DNA from: Algoriphagus oliviformis
GTDB taxonomy: Bacteria; Bacteroidota; Bacteroidia; Cytophagales; Cyclobacteriaceae
NCBI RefSeq assembly: GCF_017254915.1
Contig: NZ_JAFKCT010000006.1
Span: 258,173-322,172 of the forward strand
Direction: 5' to 3'
DNA length: 64,000 bases
Below are positions 42,843 through 51,935 of the stretch, one piece after another (the stretch's first letter is position 1; each line of letters begins with the position of its first letter). The notes under the pieces are model-generated. The model ran no database searches. It was not told the DNA's origin and was given only the letters and a program-made list of their open reading frames with translations. The position numbers and the translations under genes were made by a program.

Positions 42843-44952
42843 TTTGGTAGATGGGAAGAGAAATAATAAAAGTAGTACCCTGCCCTTCCTCGGTGTTCAC
42901 TTCCAGGGTTCCCTTGTGGTTTTCAATAATAGAATAAACTATGGAAAGCCCCAAACCTGTGCCCTTCCCAACGGGCTTTGTAGTGAAAAAAGGCTCAAAA
43001 ATCCGCTGCTTGACCTGCTCCGGCATCCCTGGGCCGTTGTCTTCGATCTCCACCACCACATGGTCCGCAAAGGCGGTAGTCCTCACGGTGATCTTGGGAT
43101 CGGTGATTTCTTCCATGTGGTCTGCCAGGGCATGGATAGCGTTGTTGATGATGTTCATGAACACCTGGTTGATCTTACCGGCCAAGCACTCCACCATCGG
43201 CAACTCGCCAAACTCCCGAATGACGCGGATTTTTCCCGGAATGGAGCTGTTTAACAAGATCAACGTACTGTTGATCCCGTCATGCAGATCCACTTTTTTG
43301 ACGTCCTGCTCGTCCACACGGGAGAAGATACGAAGCCCCTTCACGATCTCCACGGTACGCTTTGCGCCGTCGTCCATCCCCTTGAGGAGCTGCTCGACTT
43401 CTTCCAGCACATAGTCCAGCTCCAGGTCTTCTTCGAGCTGTTTCGCCTCCTTCTTCGTACTTTCGGTAAACTCCCGCTGCCCCGAGTCCCGATAAAACTC
43501 GATGACTTCCATGATGTCTTTGATGTCCCGCTTGAGGGGGGTGATATTGGAGCTCACGAAGTTGATTGGGTTGTTGATCTCATGGGCGATGCCCGCGGTC
43601 AGCTGACCCAGGGATGCCATTTTTTCCTGGTTGACGAGCTGGCTCTGGGTGTTTTGCAGTGACCTGAGTGCCTGCTCCAGTTCGTCGGTTCTGATCCTTA
43701 CCTTTTCCTCCAGCATGTTGTTTTGCTCTCGGATGAGGATTTGGTTTTCATTGAGCACCTTGAGCTTTTCGGTCTGCTCCAATTCCTTTTCTTTTTTCAG
43801 GGTATTGATCCTGTCGGCAAGCGCGAGAGAAAGGACGATCGCCTCAAAGGCCGTCCCCAAGAGCATGGGCAGATTGGCAAAGGAGCCCAAGTCTATCGCT
43901 CCCTGGTTTTGGAAGACAAATAGCAGCAAGCCAAAGAGGAAGAAAACCCAAGCGGCCAGGAAGTAGAAGGCCGGCCGATAGCCCTTTCTGGCAATCGATA
44001 CGCCGGTGGTCACGAACAGCACCACCACCAGCAAGCCCCCTATATCGGTAAAGGAGTAGCTCAAGGGCACCATTCCCAAAATTCTCGAAATCGCTCCTGC
44101 GGAATAGACGATCACGATGAGGGAGAGGGCACGGTTGAGCCAAGGCACGTACTTTTTGGTCATTAGGAAATTCCTCAAAAAGAGCACCCCAAAAATGCCG
44201 GACAGGGAAGAGAAGACGACAATGCTGTGTTCGTACAGCAGCGCATTTTCCATGAAAAAGTAGAAATAGCTATAGCCAAGCAGCGAAAGCTGGGTGGCAG
44301 AGATCAGCAGAATATAGAGACAATAGTACAGATACACCCTGTCTCTGACCGAGAAATACAGCAGCAGATTGTACAGGAAGAGGGCCAGCATGATGCCCAT
44401 ATACATGCTTACCAGCAGGATGGTACGCGTATATTTTTTGTAAAACTCCCATGCGGGAGCCACGGCTACAGAAAAATTGATCGGCTCTGTGGAGAAGATC
44501 TTCAGGTAGTAGGTTTCCCCTGGGCGGATGACGGCACGAAAAACCGGAAAGGGAAAGGTCATAGGGTTGGACTTTCCCAAATGTTCTTTGGAAAGCAGCT
44601 TGGATTGGGCGATACCCTCGCCATTTTCACTCTTATATAAGGAGACGGAGCGAAAGGCAGGGTTTCTTACCTCGATGATAGAGGCCTCGCCTGTTTGCGG
44701 AAAGTCGCTCAAGTCCAGCTCTACCCATACGGTATCGGCTACGAATCCCATTGCGAAATTCCCCCTAACTGGCCCCTCAGGAGCGGGAAGCAGCTCAAAC
44801 CCTTCTTGGGTACGCTGATAAAACTTCGCTTCGCCGACTTGGTAATCCACCTTGAAAAAATCTGAACGAAGGATCAGCAGTGAAACGAGGACTAAGGACA
44901 CAAGTATCGCCAATCCCCAATACAAGCTTTGGATTTTTATGCTTCCTTTCAT
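42823..44952 (-). CDS. 7TMR-DISM sensor histidine kinase
   Basis: A 709-residue membrane sensor. An N-terminal helix (13-30) is followed by a periplasmic 7TMR-DISM extracellular domain (about 35-170), a seven-helix 7TM module (about 175-390), a coiled coil (390-440), HisKA with His457 in GIAHEINNP, and HATPase with EDNGPGMPE and GTGLGLSIVYSII. 7TMR-DISM sensors are thought to bind carbohydrate-like or small ligands outside. The ATG overlaps the stop of the GNAT-like gene by four bases. Output probably goes to the downstream receiver-kinase protein and perhaps to the divergent receiver. Confidence 0.93.
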   Translation of the reverse strand: MKGSIKIQSLYWGLAILVSLVLVSLLILRSDFFKVDYQVGEAKFYQRTQEGFELLPAPEGPVRGNFAMGFVADTVWVELDLSDFPQTGEASIIEVRNPAFRSVSLYKSENGEGIAQSKLLSKEHLGKSNPMTFPFPVFRAVIRPGETYYLKIFSTEPINFSVAVAPAWEFYKKYTRTILLVSMYMGIMLALFLYNLLLYFSVRDRVYLYYCLYILLISATQLSLLGYSYFYFFMENALLYEHSIVVFSSLSGIFGVLFLRNFLMTKKYVPWLNRALSLIVIVYSAGAISRILGMVPLSYSFTDIGGLLVVVLFVTTGVSIARKGYRPAFYFLAAWVFFLFGLLLFVFQNQGAIDLGSFANLPMLLGTAFEAIVLSLALADRINTLKKEKELEQTEKLKVLNENQILIREQNNMLEEKVRIRTDELEQALRSLQNTQSQLVNQEKMASLGQLTAGIAHEINNPINFVSSNITPLKRDIKDIMEVIEFYRDSGQREFTESTKKEAKQLEEDLELDYVLEEVEQLLKGMDDGAKRTVEIVKGLRIFSRVDEQDVKKVDLHDGINSTLILLNSSIPGKIRVIREFGELPMVECLAGKINQVFMNIINNAIHALADHMEEITDPKITVRTTAFADHVVVEIEDNGPGMPEQVKQRIFEPFFTTKPVGKGTGLGLSIVYSIIENHKGTLEVNTEEGQGTTFIISLPIYQNAPKYE

Positions 44953-45656
44953 TGTAGGGTAAGGTCGTCTATATTGAGGTCAAAATGTATTTCCAAAGGC
45001 CCCTTGGGACTCTCATCCAAGGAAACCTGGGTGGGGTTGTTTCTTAGGTTGTCAATGTACTCCTTTTCCGCTGGACTGGAGCAAGGCAGGTTGATCACGT
45101 CTTGGATTTCCATGATCGTCGCCACCAAACCTTCTTTCGGGTACAGGAAGGCTCCGTTGTCCCCGAGGGAGTGGATGATCTCGAAACCGACCGACTGGGA
45201 ATTTTTGACCGTAAAAGGCGAGCAGAAAGCCATCAAGCTCTTCAATTTCAAAAACGAGGTGATCGCCACCCCGATGCGGATCAGGTAAATGCTTCCCAAA
45301 CCGAAGCCGGACACTTCCCGGGAGTTCCACAAGCCGCAATACTCGGCGACTTCCAGATTCTTGAATTTCTTCATGTACTCGATGATGCGAACATCTTTCT
45401 CGAGGATGGCCCCTTCCAGCGGGAGTGGAAAGTTTTCGTTGCGAAGCTGTATCCTACCGCCGCCCAATATCCTCCCGGTACCATCCATGGCCTCGACCAG
45501 GAGCAGGTATACGTTTGGATTCTTTACCCAAGAGCGGTCTGCCGAGGTCACTTTGGTCACTCCATAGGATTCCAAAACGTGAAAGTGGCCAGCAATGTAC
45601 TTTTCGGTTTCCTCAGGAGAGGAAACCGCCCTTACCACTCTAATCCTAACTTTCAT
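44949..45656 (-). CDS. GNAT-like acyltransferase (FeeM/LuxI-like fold)
   Basis: A 235-residue protein starting MKVRIRVVRAVSSPEE at ATG 45656. The pattern NVYLLLVEAMDGTGRILGGG, then EVAEYCGLWNSREVSGFGLG and YLIRIGVAITSFLKL, suggests a GNAT or N-acyl-amino-acid-synthase fold with an acyl-CoA or acyl-ACP site. The acyl donor and acceptor are unknown. It overlaps the ThiF-like gene by 11 bp and the kinase gene by 4 bp, so it is translationally coupled to both. The family call is by pattern only. Confidence 0.6.
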   Translation of the reverse strand: MKVRIRVVRAVSSPEETEKYIAGHFHVLESYGVTKVTSADRSWVKNPNVYLLLVEAMDGTGRILGGGRIQLRNENFPLPLEGAILEKDVRIIEYMKKFKNLEVAEYCGLWNSREVSGFGLGSIYLIRIGVAITSFLKLKSLMAFCSPFTVKNSQSVGFEIIHSLGDNGAFLYPKEGLVATIMEIQDVINLPCSSPAEKEYIDNLRNNPTQVSLDESPKGPLEIHFDLNIDDLTLQ

Positions 45657-46749
45657 GGTCAATCAAAAAGAACTCGTCCAAATCCACATACACTCGGCCG
45701 GACCCGGAAATCTGACCACACAGAATACGTTTTGCAAAATAGGCGCACATCGCCCCTCCCATCACTACGGAAGAGGCCAACTGCGGCCAGGTGGTGATGC
45801 TCTTGCCAATCTCCTGAATGCTGTTTCGAGCTCTTTCGGACAGGTTTTCAAAATCCAAAATCGCCATCATCAGCTGGTTTCTGTTTTCCTCCAGGCGCTG
45901 CAGCAGCGTGCTTTCCTCTCCGAATGGGGACAGGAAGCCATGGAAAATCGGGCGCGCAGGCTCTAGGTCGAATCGCTCGACATCCACCATTCCACGGTCG
46001 CTGGTGTCCATCAGCACCGGGATTCCCAGGGATTTTGCTTTCAATCTCGATAATATCTTCATCGGCAGGCTATCGCATTCTTCGATCAACAGGTCTAGCT
46101 GGCCCCCGTCGTTGAAAAATGCCTCCATGTTTTCTTCAGTAAGGCCGTCCGAATATACTTTGATTTTTAGATATGGATCAATCTCCGCGATTTCTCTTAC
46201 AACAATTTCTGTCTTTCGCAGCCCCAAATTTGTCACGCTGGTACGGATCCGGTTCATGTTGGACAGCTCAAGCGTATCAAAGTCCGCGATCCTCAATTCG
46301 CCAAAAGTCCGCTCCATCGCCAGGCACACCGCGACGCTTTGCCCCACGGAGAGGCCTACGACGCCGATTTTCTTGGTCGCCATCAGTTCTTGCTCCTCCA
46401 CGGTGTATTTGTACTTGTTGCGCGAGGTTCTTACCTGGGTAAACTCCCGCTCGGGAAGCAGGTGGACCAGGGTATTTTTCCAGGGATAATACACCCAGTT
46501 GCCGTACTTGTCGCGGTCTTTTCCTTCAAAAAACTCTCCGATTTTCTTCTCGATTTCGGAGGGGGAAAGCCTCGTTTGCGGATGCGCAGCCTTGATCAGA
46601 TCAGACACTTGGCTGTCAATGGCATCGATCGTATGCACACGATTGTCCAATCGCAGCGTTTGAATCTCCTCCCAATCGTTTTGGATATTTGGGTTCAAAA
46701 TCATGGGATGGGCTTGATCGCGCTGATCAATCCGGGGTTCGGTGGGCAT
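45646..46749 (-). CDS. ThiF/E1-like adenylating enzyme
   Basis: A 367-residue protein with an N-terminal extension of about 120 residues, then a Rossmann-type E1 domain: GVVGLSVGQSVA (129-140), ADFDTLELSNMNR (155-167, the usual E1 D..SNLNR block) and RKTEI. E1-like enzymes adenylate a C-terminal carboxylate or a small molecule. No CxxC zinc pair is visible. The sequence recalls the Rv1355c-type family, which combines a ThiF domain with other domains, but here it is a separate shorter protein. It is the first gene of the four-gene operon. Confidence 0.8.
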   Translation of the reverse strand: MPTEPRIDQRDQAHPMILNPNIQNDWEEIQTLRLDNRVHTIDAIDSQVSDLIKAAHPQTRLSPSEIEKKIGEFFEGKDRDKYGNWVYYPWKNTLVHLLPEREFTQVRTSRNKYKYTVEEQELMATKKIGVVGLSVGQSVAVCLAMERTFGELRIADFDTLELSNMNRIRTSVTNLGLRKTEIVVREIAEIDPYLKIKVYSDGLTEENMEAFFNDGGQLDLLIEECDSLPMKILSRLKAKSLGIPVLMDTSDRGMVDVERFDLEPARPIFHGFLSPFGEESTLLQRLEENRNQLMMAILDFENLSERARNSIQEIGKSITTWPQLASSVVMGGAMCAYFAKRILCGQISGSGRVYVDLDEFFLIDHES

Positions 46750-46955
46750 AATTTGACTAAGGGGTGATAAAGCTGAGTAAAGTTAATTTTTCCGCAAAGA
46801 ACTCAAATTATTTAGTCCGCAATTTGTGCCAAAAAAGAACTAAAAACTGTCTAGCTTAGCATAATAATACAGACATCACCTCCTATGTTTGTTTTTTCTT
46901 AGAAAAACAGAATATTTGAAGTGTCAACAATCGCCCCCTTTAAGGTAAACTTTGG

Positions 46956-47429
46956 ATGGAAAATCAGCCTGACGAAAAAATAAGAATCCTGTACGTAGAC
47001 GACGAAGAGAATAATCTCCAGGCATTTAAAGCGACATTCCGACGGGATTACAAGATTTTTCTGGCGATTTCGGCAAAAGAAGGAGAGGAAGTGCTGGCCC
47101 GGGAAGAGGTGGATCTCATCATCACCGACCAGCGTATGCCGGAGAAGACCGGTGTGGAATTTTTGGAAAGCATCATCCCGAAGTATCCCAAACCCATCCG
47201 TCTTTTGCTCACCGGCTACACCGACATCCAGGCCGTGATCGACGCGATCAACAAGGGTCAGGTGTACCACTACCTCACCAAACCTTGGGAGGAAGACTAT
47301 CTGCGGACGGTCATCAAAAACGCCTTTGAGGTATTTGCCCTCCGGAGGGAAAACGAGAAACTGACCTCCTCCCTACTCAAAGCCAACGAGCAGCTGGAGT
47401 TTTTGCTCCGGCAAAACCTCCTCTCCTGA
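46956..47429 (+). CDS. Stand-alone response regulator receiver
   Basis: A 157-residue receiver with phosphoacceptor Asp58 in IITDQRMPEKTG, acidic cluster VDDEEN, and Lys in YLTKPWEED. A C-terminal coiled-coil tail of about 30 residues replaces an output domain. It is closely similar to the receiver of the receiver-kinase protein encoded at 41736-42842 (IRILYVDDEENNLQAFKAT versus IHVLYIDDEDNNLKSFRAT), pointing to duplication. It is divergent from the ThiF-like gene. Its stop TGA directly abuts the ald stop. Confidence 0.9.
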   Translation: MENQPDEKIRILYVDDEENNLQAFKATFRRDYKIFLAISAKEGEEVLAREEVDLIITDQRMPEKTGVEFLESIIPKYPKPIRLLLTGYTDIQAVIDAINKGQVYHYLTKPWEEDYLRTVIKNAFEVFALRRENEKLTSSLLKANEQLEFLLRQNLLS

Positions 47430-48641
47430 TCAATACCTCGCCGCGAGCAGCAGCTGTAGCTCTTTGTGGTTTAGGCTGAACTTCCGCGCCAAAAACGCGT
47501 TGGTCAGGCTTCCCCTGTAGGTGTACACTCCCCGGAGAAACCATTTGTAGTTGAAAATCATTTCCTCCGGCCCGCCGAGATCGGACATCTGTAGGATAAT
47601 CGGGGTGAAAATATTGCTCAGGGAATAGGATGCGGTGCGGGCCACGCGAGAGGCAATATTCGGCACGCAATAGTGGATGATGTCATGCACTTGATAGACG
47701 GGATCATCGTGCGTGGTCATGCGGGCGGTCTCTATGCATCCGCCCTGGTCTATCCCCACGTCGATGATGATGCTGCCATGGATCATATTGGCCACCATCT
47801 CTTCGGTGACGACGATTTTGTTTCGGCCTTTTTCGGCACGGAGGGCTCCGATCACCACATCCGCTTCGGACAGGGCCTGTCCCAGGCTGTAGTTGTCGAT
47901 CGTCGAGGTATAGATCTGCTGCCCCAGCAGCTGCTTGATCCGTCTCAGTTTGTAGATATGGTTGTCAAACACTTTGATGTTTGCGCCCAGCCCCAGCGCG
48001 GTACGGGCAGCATACTCCGCCACGGTTCCGGCTCCGATGATCACTACCTGCGTAGGCGGCACACCGGTGACTCCGCCGAGAATGAGCCCCTTGCCCTCGT
48101 TTACGCTGGAGAGGTACTCCGAGGCGATCAGCATCACGGTACTGCCGGCGATCTCTGCCATGGCGCGTACCACGGGCATGCCCCCTACTTTGTCTTCCAG
48201 GTACTCAAAGGCCACCGCGGTGATCTTCTTTTCATTCAGTGCCTTGATGAATTCAGCGCTTTGCTTCTCCAGCTGAAGCGCCGAGATCAGGCAGCTGCCG
48301 GAAGACATGTCCGCGATTTCTTCGATGGTGAGGGGGTCGATCTTGAGGATCACGTCAGCAGACAGCACCTCCTTTCTGGAGTACACGATCTTGGCTCCGG
48401 CATCGGAATAGTCCTGGTCGGAAAACTTGGCACTCAATCCCGCACCGGACTCGACGACCACCTGTATATCGTTGTTGCTCAAAAGCCCCACCGCCTCGGG
48501 CGTCAGCACGACCCGCTTTTCCTGCGTAGAGGTCTCACGGGGAATCCCCACATGGAGGGTCTTGGATCCCTTTCTGGTCTGAAGCGGGGACTCCTTGGCT
48601 ATCAATCCTACAGACGTGAGTTCAGATAGTTCAGTGGGCAT
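47430..48641 (-). CDS. ald: Alanine dehydrogenase
   Basis: A 403-residue NAD-dependent alanine dehydrogenase interconverting L-alanine and pyruvate plus ammonia. The catalytic domain begins HVGIPRETSTQEKRVVLTPE after a 30-residue N-terminal extension. The Rossmann motif is VVIIGAGTVAEYAA, and the C-terminal signature HDIIHYCVPNIASRVARTAS is typical. Starts with ATG 48641, overlapping the end of tsaE by 11 bp. The porX-tsaE-ald order suggests co-transcription; conservation of that order in relatives is from memory. Confidence 0.93.
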   Translation of the reverse strand: MPTELSELTSVGLIAKESPLQTRKGSKTLHVGIPRETSTQEKRVVLTPEAVGLLSNNDIQVVVESGAGLSAKFSDQDYSDAGAKIVYSRKEVLSADVILKIDPLTIEEIADMSSGSCLISALQLEKQSAEFIKALNEKKITAVAFEYLEDKVGGMPVVRAMAEIAGSTVMLIASEYLSSVNEGKGLILGGVTGVPPTQVVIIGAGTVAEYAARTALGLGANIKVFDNHIYKLRRIKQLLGQQIYTSTIDNYSLGQALSEADVVIGALRAEKGRNKIVVTEEMVANMIHGSIIIDVGIDQGGCIETARMTTHDDPVYQVHDIIHYCVPNIASRVARTASYSLSNIFTPIILQMSDLGGPEEMIFNYKWFLRGVYTYRGSLTNAFLARKFSLNHKELQLLLAARY

Positions 48642-49062
48642 TTCGGGAATGTTGAAGTGTGATGGTCCTGGTGTTTTGTGAATCCGGGCTGATCCTGATC
48701 AGAAGAAAATCTTCCGGCAGAAACTGGGCAATATTCTCCGCCCATTCGATCCAGCAATATTCTCCACCATAAAAATACTCTTCTATTCCGATATCCAATG
48801 CCTCGGTAGGATCATCCATTCTATAAAAGTCAAAATGGAAAACCTTGGCGCCCGAGGCCGCTTGGTATTCATTGACGATGCCAAAGGTGGGGCTGCTGAC
48901 CTGATCCTCCACGCCCAATTCGGCCGCAAGGGCCTTGATCAGTGTCGTCTTGCCTGCTCCCATCTGCCCCTGAAAGATCCAGATTTTCTCATCCCCGGCT
49001 TCGGAGAGGATACGGCGGACGGCTTCTTTGATCTGATCAAGGGGGTATTGGAAGGTAACCAA
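48631..49062 (-). CDS. tsaE: tRNA threonylcarbamoyladenosine biosynthesis ATPase TsaE
   Basis: A 143-residue P-loop protein with Walker A QGQMGAGKTT (31-40), SSPTFGIVNEY and the family's DFYRMDDPTEALDIG and EWAENI blocks. TsaE stimulates the TsaBD complex that makes t6A37 in tRNA. Starts six bases after the porX stop and ends inside ald. Confidence 0.95.
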   Translation of the reverse strand: MVTFQYPLDQIKEAVRRILSEAGDEKIWIFQGQMGAGKTTLIKALAAELGVEDQVSSPTFGIVNEYQAASGAKVFHFDFYRMDDPTEALDIGIEEYFYGGEYCWIEWAENIAQFLPEDFLLIRISPDSQNTRTITLQHSRNAH

Positions 49063-49068
49063 GCTAGC

Positions 49069-50628
49069 TTATCGTTTGGGGGTCAGGTGGACCAGGGGAA
49101 CAATCATTTCCTCCAAAGATATACCTCCGTGCTGAAAAGTGTCCTTGTAATAGTTCACATAGTAGTTGTAGTTGTTCGGATAGGCGAAAAAATAGTCCTC
49201 AACGGCAAACACATAGGAGGTGGAAACGTTCAGCCGCGGAAGCATTGCGTCCTCCGGTTTTTTGATCTCAAACACCTTCCCCTGCTCGAAATTGAGGTTT
49301 TTGCCCTGCTTATAGCGAAGGTTGGTCGTCACGTTTTTGTCCCCGATGATGCGGTAGGGCTTGTTCACCTTCTTGGTGCCGTGGTCGGTGGTCACGATGA
49401 CGTCTGCACCAGCGTTTTGTATTTTCTTGAGCAGCTCAAAAAGCGAAGAATGCTCAAACCAGCTCCGCGTAAGGGAGCGATAGGCCGACTCATCCGGAGC
49501 CAATTCGCGGATCATCTTCATGTCGGTGCGCGCGTGGGAGACCATGTCCACAAAGTTGTACACGAGGACATTCAGGTCAGTCTGCAGGAAGGTGTGAAAC
49601 TGGTCCAGCACCGCCTTGCCCTGATTGGTCTGGAGGATTTTGTTGTAGGTAAACTTGTGGTTTAGCCGGTTCTTCGTCAGGTTGATCCTCAGCCACTCCT
49701 CTTCAAAGTTGTTTTTTCCCTCATCCGAATCCTCGTCTTCCCACAGCTTCGGGTAGAAGCGCGCCATATCCGAGGGCATCATGCCGCTGAAGAGCGCATT
49801 TCTCGCAAAAGCCGTTGTCGTGGGGAGGATACTATAATAGGTGCTTTTCTCCTCGACGTTGAAGTAGGGGCTCAGGAGCTTTTCCATGTCCTCCCATTGA
49901 TCCAATCGCAGATTGTCTATCACGATGAGAAACAGGGGCTTTTTGTCCCTGAGCACGGGAAAGACCTTTTCCTTCAAGACCTTGTGGGACATCAGGGGTT
50001 TCTCTTGGTTTTTCTCCTCGAGCCAGTCCAGGTAGTTGTCCTTTATAAACTTCGCAAAGGAGGAATTGGCCTCGGACTTTTGGTTTTCGAGCACTTCCAA
50101 CATGTTTTTGTTTTCGGTGGAATCGATCTGTAGCTCCCAAAAGGTCAGCTTTCGATAGAGCTCAGCCCAATCTTTGGGGTCCTGAGCATCACCCAGAGCC
50201 AGGCTGATCTGCATGAATTCCTGTTGGTAGCTTTGGGTAGTCTTGGTATCGATGAGCTGCTTGTTTTGCAGGATTTTCTTCACCGAGAGCCAGATCTGGC
50301 TTGGATTGAGCGGCTTGATGAGGTAGTCGGCGATCTTGCCGCCGATGGCGTCGTCCATGATGTGCTCCTCCTCACTTTTGGTGATCATCACCACCGGAAT
50401 CTGAGGTTTGAGCTGCTTGATCTGCTGGAGCGTCTCCAAGCCGGTCATACCGGGCATCATCTCGTCCAAAAAAATCACGTCGAAATTTCGACCTTCGACC
50501 TCGTCAATGGCATCCACCCCCGAATTGGCCGTAGTGATCTCATAGCCTTTTTGTTCCAAAAAAAGTATGTGGGGCTTGAGCAGGTCGATTTCGTCGTCGG
50601 CCCAGAGTATGGAGAATTTTTGAGACAT
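49069..50628 (-). CDS. porX: PorX: response regulator with PglZ phosphodiesterase domain
   Basis: 519 residues from ATG 50628 (MSQKFSILWADDEID). The receiver (1-120) has Asp55 in VIFLDEMMPG. A helical linker leads to a PglZ/alkaline-phosphatase-like domain (about 200-519), with LFLIVIDNLRLDQW, PTTTAFARNALFSG and TTDHG as likely metal-site blocks. PorX is a regulator of type IX secretion genes in Bacteroidota and hydrolyses oligonucleotides in characterised members. Its usual partner kinase PorY is not recognised in this window. First gene of the porX-tsaE-ald set and divergent from the HD phosphohydrolase gene. Confidence 0.93.
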   Translation of the reverse strand: MSQKFSILWADDEIDLLKPHILFLEQKGYEITTANSGVDAIDEVEGRNFDVIFLDEMMPGMTGLETLQQIKQLKPQIPVVMITKSEEEHIMDDAIGGKIADYLIKPLNPSQIWLSVKKILQNKQLIDTKTTQSYQQEFMQISLALGDAQDPKDWAELYRKLTFWELQIDSTENKNMLEVLENQKSEANSSFAKFIKDNYLDWLEEKNQEKPLMSHKVLKEKVFPVLRDKKPLFLIVIDNLRLDQWEDMEKLLSPYFNVEEKSTYYSILPTTTAFARNALFSGMMPSDMARFYPKLWEDEDSDEGKNNFEEEWLRINLTKNRLNHKFTYNKILQTNQGKAVLDQFHTFLQTDLNVLVYNFVDMVSHARTDMKMIRELAPDESAYRSLTRSWFEHSSLFELLKKIQNAGADVIVTTDHGTKKVNKPYRIIGDKNVTTNLRYKQGKNLNFEQGKVFEIKKPEDAMLPRLNVSTSYVFAVEDYFFAYPNNYNYYVNYYKDTFQHGGISLEEMIVPLVHLTPKR

Positions 50629-50658
50629 GTGGATTTCCCTTTCTTTTAAAATTATAAT

Positions 50659-50666
50659 TACTTTTG
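50659..50666 (+). promoter_or_regulatory. Putative -7 box (TACTTTTG) for the HD-lpx operon
   Basis: Exact TAnnTTTG match in an AT-rich stretch between porX and the HD gene, 22 bases before the TTG start at 50688. It may drive the HD, lpxD and lpxC-fabZ genes. Confidence 0.45.
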
Positions 50667-50687
50667 AGTCAATCAAATGAGCGCTGA

Positions 50688-51920
50688 TTGAAAAGCCAGA
50701 AAATACTCAATGATCCAGTTTACGGATTCATCACGATACCTAGTGAGTTAATTTTTACGATCATTGACCATCCTTTTTTCCAAAGACTACGCCGGATCAG
50801 ACAGTTGGGCTTGACCGACTTCGTGTATCCCGGTGCGCTACACACGAGGTTTCACCACGCGATAGGTGCCATGCATCTGATGAGCATCACGCTGGACAAC
50901 CTGCGCATCAAGGGCACCGAGATTTCGGACGAGGAGTACGAGGCGGCGCTCATCGCCATCCTCCTGCATGACATCGGACATGGGCCTTTTTCCCATGCGC
51001 TGGAGTACAGCCTGCTCATGGGCGTACCCCACGAGGAGCTTTCCCTCCTGACTATTCAACTGCTAAATGAGCAATTAGGTGGCAAATTAGACCTCGCTTT
51101 ACGAATTTTTAAGAATCAATATGAAAGGAAATTCCTGAACCAACTGGTATCCAGCCAATTGGATATCGACCGCCTGGACTACCTGCAGCGGGACTGCTTC
51201 TTCACGGGAGTTTCGGAGGGCACCATCGGTGCTGATCGGATCATCAAGATGATGGACGTGAAGGACGGACAGCTGGTGATCGAGGAGAAAGGCATCTATT
51301 CCATAGAGAATTTCCTGAGCGCGCGCCGACTGATGTACTGGCAGGTGTACCTGCACAAGACCACCGTCAGTGCCGAAAAAATGCTCATCAACCTTATCCG
51401 CAGGGCGAAGTTTCTTGCCCAGTCGGGAATGGACCTGGCCGTGAGCGAGGAGTTTGGCTTCTTCATGAAAAACGACTGCAGGCTGGAGGATTTCAAAAGC
51501 GACCGCCGAATCCTGGAAAACTTTCTGAGCCTAGACGACTTTGATATCTGGGGAGCCATCAAGCTGTGGAAAAGACACGAGGACTATGTGCTGCGAAATA
51601 TCTCCCAGATGTTTCTGACGCGAAACCTCTTCAAGATCACCCTGGCCAACGAAGCCTTGTCCGCACAGGAGCTGGAGGAGATCAAAGCCAAAACCCAGAA
51701 GAAGCTCCAAATACCCGAGGGGGACATCGACTACTTCTTCTCCTCCGGGACCGTGAGCAACTACGGCTACCTGGCAAAAGAAAAAATCAACATCCTCACC
51801 AAAAAGGGAAAGGTGATGGATGTGGCTGCGGCCGCCGACCTGCCAAATATCAAAGTGATGAGCAAGATCGTCGAGAAACACTACGTTTGTAAAGCCAAAA
51901 GCCTAATTTTAACCCGATAA
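50688..51920 (+). CDS. HD domain phosphohydrolase (SAMHD1/dGTPase-like)
   Basis: A 410-residue HD protein. Metal ligands are visible: His56 in TRFHHAIG, His94-Asp95 in LLHDIGHGPFSHALE and Asp161 in QLDIDRLDYLQRD. The start is TTG 50688 (MKSQKILNDPVYGFITIP), matching the usual family opening; no nearby in-frame ATG exists. The C-terminal half is a long helical region. Relatives hydrolyse dNTPs or act in nucleotide metabolism, but substrates for this subfamily are not established. It is 15 bp upstream of lpxD, a neighbourhood I recall as common in Bacteroidota. Confidence 0.9.
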   Translation: MKSQKILNDPVYGFITIPSELIFTIIDHPFFQRLRRIRQLGLTDFVYPGALHTRFHHAIGAMHLMSITLDNLRIKGTEISDEEYEAALIAILLHDIGHGPFSHALEYSLLMGVPHEELSLLTIQLLNEQLGGKLDLALRIFKNQYERKFLNQLVSSQLDIDRLDYLQRDCFFTGVSEGTIGADRIIKMMDVKDGQLVIEEKGIYSIENFLSARRLMYWQVYLHKTTVSAEKMLINLIRRAKFLAQSGMDLAVSEEFGFFMKNDCRLEDFKSDRRILENFLSLDDFDIWGAIKLWKRHEDYVLRNISQMFLTRNLFKITLANEALSAQELEEIKAKTQKKLQIPEGDIDYFFSSGTVSNYGYLAKEKINILTKKGKVMDVAAAADLPNIKVMSKIVEKHYVCKAKSLILTR

Positions 51921-51935
51921 ATCCAAACCCGCACT

